A DNA stretch of 29,515 nt from CAZKRL01 sp964555295 (GTDB lineage: Bacteria > Bacteroidota > Bacteroidia > Flavobacteriales_D > Sanyastnellaceae), in the NCBI GenBank assembly GCA_964555295.1, contig CAZKRL010000037.1:1-29515 (forward strand), in the 5' to 3' direction. The position numbers and the translations under genes were made by a program. The notes beneath the pieces were generated by a model that ran no database searches, was not told the origin of the DNA, and saw only the letters and a program-made list of their open reading frames with translations. How positions within the stretch are numbered: the first letter of the stretch is position 1; each line of letters opens with the position of its first letter. Shown here piece after piece: positions 25,396 to 29,515 of this stretch.

Positions 25396-25403
25396 CGAAT
25401 TTC
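25396..25403 (-). promoter_or_regulatory. Possible -7-like element before thiL
   Basis: The minus strand reads GAAATTCG, then CGGC, then the thiL GTG. It shares AAATTCGCGGCG with the sequence before fbp but lacks the leading TA, so promoter activity is doubtful. It lies in the 29-base gap after recJ. Confidence 0.25.
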
Positions 25404-25420
25404 CGATGAAATGTACCTTG

Positions 25421-27127
25421 TTATTCCGATTTTCTTATCTCTCTTATGTTCACCTCCACGTTGGATTTGTTTTTCCAGCTGTTCAGCTCGAGCGACACGA
25501 GAAGATCAGCGCCGTGAGATGTCTGAAGAAGTGGGAGTTTATTCGCCATGCCGAAACCGATGCCACCAAGGTTTTTTCTGCCACCATCCAATGACACTTT
25601 CAGGTGTGTTCCGTCTCCGCCTACCGCCCGGCTTTCACCGCTATCCCGCATTCTTCTCATCAAGAAATAAGGCTTGTCGTTACCTGGTCCAAAAGGTTCA
25701 AGCTTTTTTATCAAATCGAAAAGCTCTATAGACACTTCTTCTGTTTTCAGCTCCTCCTCATAATAAACCCTCATGGCCGCAGGTTCCGACCCTCGTTCCT
25801 GCCTTACGTGCGAGTTAAATGATTGACTAAAGGCATCAAGGTTTTCTTCTCGCAAGCTCAGGCCCGCTGCCATTTTATGTCCACCAAATTGAATGATGTA
25901 CTCGCCGCAGCTGTTCAGAACTTTATAGAGGTCCATATCATTCGTTGAGCGGCCGCTTCCGTGTAGCTCACCGTTGTGAGTGGTAAGAACGATGGCCGGT
26001 TTCCCGAAGCTCTCTACCATTTTCGAAGCAACAATGCCGATTACTCCCTTATGCCAATTAGGTCCATGAACAACAATTCCATCAATAAAATTTCGCTCGT
26101 TCTTCAAATATTGTGACTTTGCTTCGGTAGTAATGGCCGCTTCGAATTCTTTTCTTTCCTTATTGAATTTTTCGATGGAGGCAGCGATCTCAACAGCTCG
26201 ATACGTGTCTGTTTCTAACATCAAATCAACGGCTTCTCTACCCGAAAAAATTCTGCCCGCGGCATTGATGCGGGGCGCGATTATAAATACCACGTTGGTA
26301 ATGTCCAGTGTATCGTTCTTGAATCTCGCATGCTCAAGTAACGCGGCGATACCCGTTCGTTTTTTACGATTCAGCACTGATAGCCCGAGCGTTGCCAGCG
26401 CTCTGTTTTCGCCCGTCATATCAACAATGTCCGCCCCCGTAGCTATAGCCACCAAATCAAGATATTTCTCCATCTCCTGCGCGCCTCTCCCCAACTTATG
26501 ATTGAGGCCGCTCATAAGTTTAAAGCCCACTGCACAACCACACAATTCTTTGAAGGGATATGGGCAATCGTTTCTTTTTGGGTTGAGCACTGCATCCGCC
26601 TTGGGCAGCTCTTGTCCGGGGGTGTGGTGGTCACATACGATTACCTTCATCCCTTTGGTTTTAGCGGCCTCTATTCGAATTGCGTCTTTAATTCCGCAGT
26701 CTAACGTGATGATCAATGCGATGTCGTTGTTAGCAGCGTATTCAACGCCCGCAGCGGAAAAACCATAGCCCTCTCTATATCGGTCTGGAATATAATAGTC
26801 GCAACGAGCCCCAATTTCTCGCAAGTATGACACTACCAAAGCCACCGCCGATGTGCCGTCAACATCATAGTCGCCATAAACGAGAATTTTCTGACCCGCC
26901 TCAATCGTGTCAAACAATGTCTCTACAGCCATATGCATATCCTTCATCAGGAATGGGTCGTGCAAATCTTCCCATGATGGGCGCAAAAAATGTTTCACTT
27001 CATCGGCGCTGTTCAGCCCGCGGCGCAAGGCCATTCTGGCAAAGATTTCCGGACAGTTCAAATCGGCGGCAAGACGACTCGCCTGATCATTATCAACCTC
27101 CTGCGAAGCAATCCATTCTTTGGTCAT
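25421..27127 (-). CDS. recJ: Single-stranded-DNA-specific exonuclease RecJ
   Basis: RecJ degrades single-stranded DNA 5' to 3' in recombination and repair. The ATG at 27127 gives 568 residues, the normal length. The DHH phosphoesterase motifs are present: ILVYGDYDVDGTSAVAL with Asp86, Asp88 and Asp90, TLDCGIKD with Asp143, and VIVCDHHTPG with the DHH at 166-168. The DHHA1 part shows VHGPNWHKGVIGIVASKM and GSGRSTNDMDLY, followed by GGHKMAAGLSL. The frame is open to 27199, but the extra 24 residues fit no RecJ. It heads the probable recJ-thiL-porZ-purF unit. I see no good promoter in the 128 bases shared with the divergent lipoprotein gene on this strand. Confidence 0.95.
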   Translation of the reverse strand: MTKEWIASQEVDNDQASRLAADLNCPEIFARMALRRGLNSADEVKHFLRPSWEDLHDPFLMKDMHMAVETLFDTIEAGQKILVYGDYDVDGTSAVALVVSYLREIGARCDYYIPDRYREGYGFSAAGVEYAANNDIALIITLDCGIKDAIRIEAAKTKGMKVIVCDHHTPGQELPKADAVLNPKRNDCPYPFKELCGCAVGFKLMSGLNHKLGRGAQEMEKYLDLVAIATGADIVDMTGENRALATLGLSVLNRKKRTGIAALLEHARFKNDTLDITNVVFIIAPRINAAGRIFSGREAVDLMLETDTYRAVEIAASIEKFNKERKEFEAAITTEAKSQYLKNERNFIDGIVVHGPNWHKGVIGIVASKMVESFGKPAIVLTTHNGELHGSGRSTNDMDLYKVLNSCGEYIIQFGGHKMAAGLSLREENLDAFSQSFNSHVRQERGSEPAAMRVYYEEELKTEEVSIELFDLIKKLEPFGPGNDKPYFLMRRMRDSGESRAVGGDGTHLKVSLDGGRKNLGGIGFGMANKLPLLQTSHGADLLVSLELNSWKNKSNVEVNIREIRKSE

Positions 27128-27207
27128 AATTTGTTTTTTGCAAAGGAAAGGAAGAAGATAATTTGTATTCGAATAACAAGGCATAACACTAACGCGCAAC
27201 TAAGCCG

Positions 27208-27239
27208 TTTGGTGATATGTCTTGATAGTTGTAATTTCG
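27208..27239 (+). promoter_or_regulatory. Promoter of the cysteine-rich lipoprotein gene
   Basis: A -33 element TTTG (27208-27211) and a -7 element TAATTTCG (27232-27239) are separated by 20 bases, the spacing usual for the main sigma factor of Bacteroidota. The -7 ends 16 bases before the ATG at 27256. This is the only site in the window where both elements are clear. Confidence 0.65.
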
Positions 27240-27255
27240 AACCCAATCTGCAATT

Positions 27256-28359
27256 ATGAAGACCACAAAATTCTTTTTCTTTCTGCTGACTATCAGCGCA
27301 ATTTTTCTTTTTGTGACTTGTAAACCTCGCGAAGAGAACAAGATTCCGCCAAATTGTTTCGACGGTGAACTCAACAATGGTGAGATTAAAATTGACTGCG
27401 GCGGACCTAACTGCGAAGAATGTGACCATTGCGCCAATGGTGTTTGGGAACCCTCGAGAGGAGAGACCTGGTTAGATTGTGGCGGGCCTTGTCCAATTTG
27501 TCCCACATGCAGAAATGGGGTTCTCGATGATGGGGAGTCCGGAATAGATTGTGGCGGTGATTGCGGCGGTTGTGAACTTCTCTGTGGTGACGGCTTGCTG
27601 AATGGTTATGAAGATCAAATTGACTGTGATAACGAAAGCGATGTGCTTCAAGGAGGGTGTGAGTATTGTCCGACTTGCGTTGATGGTATTATGAACGGAA
27701 ACGAGACGGGGATTGATTGTGGGGGAGATAGTTGCCAGGCATGTTGCTCGAGCGGAAGTTGTCGCAATGGTATTCGCGACGGCGAAGAGTTTTACAACGA
27801 TTGCGGAGGAAATATTTGTGAGGATTGCCCCGATACGCTGTATTGGAACATTGACGACACCACATATTACACGCCCTCACCAGCCATCGCTTATGTCGTC
27901 GGTCCTGTAATAACTCTAACCGCTTGTCAAGCCTTCCCTACAGATCCCGAGTCGCCTTTTATGCCCATGGGAACTCTTGATGTGATGATTACCGAGCCGC
28001 CTGCGCCATCGTCTTGGTTAGCGCTCTACAATGCGGCCAATTCCACTATTTCGTTTCCAAACACGCTCGCGACTTCGGACTTATACGCCATCTCCTGGAC
28101 CGATTTCATGGGGAATAATTATACTACCGCAAATCAAACCCTTGACGGAACCTCCATTGGAAGCGGAACATTCACTATCGATAGATACGACACGATTGTG
28201 GTGCCCGACGATAACTTCGACGGTTGTAATAAGCCCGCTGGAACATATACATACTACCGTATAAAATTCACTGGCGTTCTGGTTACCAATGATTTGTTTG
28301 CGTTAGTTCCAAGCGTTGAAATAAGTGGTTGGTTCATCGTGACCGAGTTCGTTCCTTGA
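27256..28359 (+). CDS. Lipoprotein with six cysteine-rich CxxGxxDxxExxxDCGGxC repeats
   Basis: The 367-residue protein has a lipoprotein-type signal ending in IFLFVTC, with Cys22 as probable lipid site. Residues 34-191 hold six tandem repeats. Each has a CxNG or CxDG opening, a D/N-G-E turn, usually an IDCGG core and a closing CxxC (for example CRNGVLDDGESGIDCGGDC). There are 25 cysteines in this 158-residue stretch. Repeat 4 is longer and lacks the GG. Residues about 195-367 form a beta-rich domain containing GTFTIDRYDTIVVPDDNFDG. Similar repeats occur in surface proteins of Bacteroidota as I recall; the function is unknown. Disulfides or metal binding are both possible. Single gene with its own promoter. 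Confidence 0.85.
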   Translation: MKTTKFFFFLLTISAIFLFVTCKPREENKIPPNCFDGELNNGEIKIDCGGPNCEECDHCANGVWEPSRGETWLDCGGPCPICPTCRNGVLDDGESGIDCGGDCGGCELLCGDGLLNGYEDQIDCDNESDVLQGGCEYCPTCVDGIMNGNETGIDCGGDSCQACCSSGSCRNGIRDGEEFYNDCGGNICEDCPDTLYWNIDDTTYYTPSPAIAYVVGPVITLTACQAFPTDPESPFMPMGTLDVMITEPPAPSSWLALYNAANSTISFPNTLATSDLYAISWTDFMGNNYTTANQTLDGTSIGSGTFTIDRYDTIVVPDDNFDGCNKPAGTYTYYRIKFTGVLVTNDLFALVPSVEISGWFIVTEFVP

Positions 28360-28370
28360 CGGATTTCATG

Positions 28371-28390
28371 CCCACCAAGAGTGGGTTGCT
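28371..28390 (+). terminator. Possible weak terminator after the cysteine-rich lipoprotein gene
   Basis: CCCAC and GTGGG form a 5-base-pair stem around a CAAGA loop, 11 bases after the stop codon, followed by TTGCTTTG. The T run is interrupted, so efficiency is uncertain. Confidence 0.35.
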
Positions 28391-28393
28391 TTG

Positions 28394-28434
28394 AAGGGTT
28401 AATATGCAGATTTATTCCACGAGCTTAACCCCTT
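28394..28434 (+). repeat. Inverted repeat upstream of prs
   Basis: AAGGGTTAA (28394-28402) and TTAACCCCTT (28425-28434) are inverted copies with one extra base in the second arm, separated by 22 bases. The pair lies just upstream of the -7-like element of prs, covering the region where a -33 element would sit. It could be an operator or a weak mRNA hairpin. Confidence 0.5.
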
Positions 28435-28440
28435 CTGAGT

Positions 28441-28448
28441 TATATTCG
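28441..28448 (+). promoter_or_regulatory. -7 promoter element of prs
   Basis: The plus strand reads TATATTCG followed by CGCCCC, identical over 14 bases to the site before tRNA-Cys. It ends 16 bases before the prs ATG. No TTTG is found at the -33 distance; an inverted repeat occupies that region. Confidence 0.55.
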
Positions 28449-28464
28449 CGCCCCCGTTCAAAAA

Positions 28465-29409
28465 ATGGACTTCGAGGCAGTCAAAATATTAGCAGGTTCA
28501 GTTACCCGGAATTTGGGCGAGAAAATCGCTCAAACATTAGGCTTGGGGCTTGGTAATGTTATCATTCAGAAATTCAGTGACGGGGAATTCCAGCCCTCTA
28601 TTGAAGAAACCGTAAGAGGAAAGGACGTTATTATCATTCAGTCAACCTTTCCTCCAAGCGACAACTTGTTGGAGTTATTGTTGTTGATTGATGCCGCGAA
28701 ACGCGCCTCCGCCAAAAGAATCGTTGCGGTTATTCCGTATTTTGGATTGGCCCGTCAAGACAGGAAAGACAAGCCGCGCGTGGCGATTGGAGCCAAGCTA
28801 GTTGCAAATCTCCTCACAGCCGCGGGCGTTAATCGTGTTATTACAATGGACCTGCATGCTGAGCAGATTCAAGGGTTTTTCGAGGTGCCAGTAGATCATC
28901 TCTACGCCTCCACAGTTTTTTTCCCCTATCTCCAAAACAAAAAAATACCGGATCTACTTATTGCTGCCCCAGACACCGGTGGCACCAAACGGGCAAACGC
29001 CTATGCCAAGTTACTCGGCAGTGATTTGGCTATTTGCTATAAACAACGTAAAGTGGCCAATCAAGTAGAGAGCATCACTGTCATCGGAGATGTAAAAGGC
29101 AAAAACGTTGTAATTGTAGATGATATGTGCGACACTGCGGGAACTCTCTGCAAAGCCGCTGAGGTCATGCTCGAAAACGGCGCACAATCGGTTCGTGCCT
29201 TGTGCACGCATGCAGTTCTGAGCGGACAAGCGTATGAGCGCATCGATAAATCGGTGCTTCAAGAGTTAATTGTAACCGACAGCATACCACTGAAAACTGA
29301 CAGGCCAGTATCGAAAATTACCGTGCTTGAAACCGCAGAACTTTTCGCGGGCGTTCTCAGAAACTTGCTCGAAAACAAAAGCATTAGTTCCAACTTTATT
29401 ATTTCGTAA
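28465..29409 (+). CDS. prs: Ribose-phosphate pyrophosphokinase
   Basis: This enzyme makes PRPP from ribose 5-phosphate and ATP, feeding purine, pyrimidine, histidine and NAD synthesis. The 314-residue protein is a class I type. Motifs are KFSDGEFQPSIEETVRGKDV, the ATP-binding IPYFGLARQDRKDKPRVAIG, the divalent-metal segment TMDLHAEQIQGFF, DTGGTKRANAYAKLLG, and the PRPP loop VVIVDDMCDTAGTLCKAA. The ATG at 28465 is placed by FEAVKILAGSVTRNLGEKIA. rplY follows after 20 bases, a common order in bacteria. PurF, which uses PRPP, lies on the other strand about 6.5 kb away. Confidence 0.97.
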   Translation: MDFEAVKILAGSVTRNLGEKIAQTLGLGLGNVIIQKFSDGEFQPSIEETVRGKDVIIIQSTFPPSDNLLELLLLIDAAKRASAKRIVAVIPYFGLARQDRKDKPRVAIGAKLVANLLTAAGVNRVITMDLHAEQIQGFFEVPVDHLYASTVFFPYLQNKKIPDLLIAAPDTGGTKRANAYAKLLGSDLAICYKQRKVANQVESITVIGDVKGKNVVIVDDMCDTAGTLCKAAEVMLENGAQSVRALCTHAVLSGQAYERIDKSVLQELIVTDSIPLKTDRPVSKITVLETAELFAGVLRNLLENKSISSNFIIS

Positions 29410-29429
29410 ACCATTTAAATTTTATCTAT

Positions 29430-29515
29430 ATGAAACAAGTCTCATTGAGCGGTTCTCCAAGAGAGAGCGTAGGAAGGAAGGACGCACAGGCGTTGCGCAA
29501 GCAGGGCAGAATTCC
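29430..29515 (+). CDS. rplY: 50S ribosomal protein L25/general stress protein Ctc, 5' part
   Basis: The first 28 codons and two bases of the gene are present before the window ends. The translation MKQVSLSGSPRESVGRKDAQ followed by ALRKQGRIP matches the N-terminus of the Ctc/TL5 form of L25, which binds 5S rRNA. The ATG at 29430 lies 20 bases after the prs stop, with the common prs-ctc order supporting the call. The C-terminal domain, needed to tell the long form from the short one, is outside the window. Confidence 0.9.
   Translation, partial: MKQVSLSGSPRESVGRKDAQALRKQGRI

Noticed and set aside
25392..25420. TPP riboswitch before thiL
   Set aside because: The gap from recJ is only 29 bases, too short for the aptamer, and no conserved element is seen.
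27128..27199. Upstream start for recJ
   Set aside because: The 24 extra residues do not fit RecJ; MTKEWI at 27127 does.
27124..27506. Open frames on the minus strand inside the cysteine-rich lipoprotein gene
   Set aside because: They are shadows of the repeat region; the plus-strand frame has a signal peptide, promoter and regular repeats.
27358..27831. Repeated DNA that could suggest a CRISPR array
   Set aside because: The repetition is at protein level only; there are no identical direct repeats with unique spacers.

Overview
The window is a stretch of ordinary chromosome from a member of the Bacteroidota, most likely order Flavobacteriales. Four things point there. Several proteins carry type IX secretion (T9SS) C-terminal sorting domains, and there is a recognisable PorZ homologue. 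Families largely typical of this phylum are present: the DUF4296 lipoprotein next to dihydroorotase, the long form of PurF, and a membrane-anchored coiled-coil protein. Genes start without clear Shine-Dalgarno sequences. The -7 promoter elements resemble the Bacteroidota type (TAnnTTTG), here mostly as TAnnTTCG. I see no mobile elements, phage genes or CRISPR arrays. One 10-base run of N (14752-14761) marks an assembly join. No stretch above 300 bases lacks a gene; the longest gaps are 15779-15989 and 11484-11666, both between divergent genes and both holding promoter-like sites.

Layout. (1) 1-5796, plus strand: the conserved acpP-fabF-rnc run, then kbl (threonine/glycine metabolism), a DAO-family flavoenzyme, a DUF3050 heme-oxygenase-fold protein and a ferritin, all tightly packed. 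(2) 5805-9246, minus strand: an apparent six-gene envelope operon. It starts with a membrane-anchored coiled-coil protein, followed by a Rieske-fold lipoprotein lacking cluster ligands, a DUF486 membrane protein, a small lipoprotein, an exported protein and methylmalonyl-CoA epimerase. (3) 9327-9499: a tRNA-Cys gene with its own promoter and terminator, next to the terminator of the upstream T9SS cargo gene. (4) 9522-11483, minus: a T9SS-exported Omp28-like protein. (5) 11667-15778: a plus-strand family 2 glycosyltransferase converging on a minus-strand operon of fbp, a polyprenol-phosphate mannosyltransferase, dihydroorotase and a DUF4296 lipoprotein. (6) 15990-19947: aspS and an overlapping TlpA-like thioredoxin, converging on a T9SS-type secreted redoxin. 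(7) 19999-27127, minus: recJ, thiL, porZ and purF, close enough to be one transcription unit. (8) 27256-29515, plus: a lipoprotein with six cysteine-rich repeats, then prs and the start of rplY/ctc.

How the genes work together. Central metabolism is represented by fatty acid elongation, gluconeogenesis (fbp), PRPP synthesis (prs), purine entry (purF), pyrimidine entry (pyrC), thiamine phosphate activation and propionyl/methylmalonyl-CoA handling. These genes are interleaved with envelope genes: porZ, T9SS cargo, lipoproteins and glycosyltransferases. Many neighbours overlap by 1 to 4 bases (ATGA or TGATG), indicating translational coupling. The least expected items are the DUF3050 protein with a probable metal-site pattern beside ferritin, the cysteine-repeat lipoprotein, the ligand-less Rieske lipoprotein, and a recurring TAnnTTCG promoter element.
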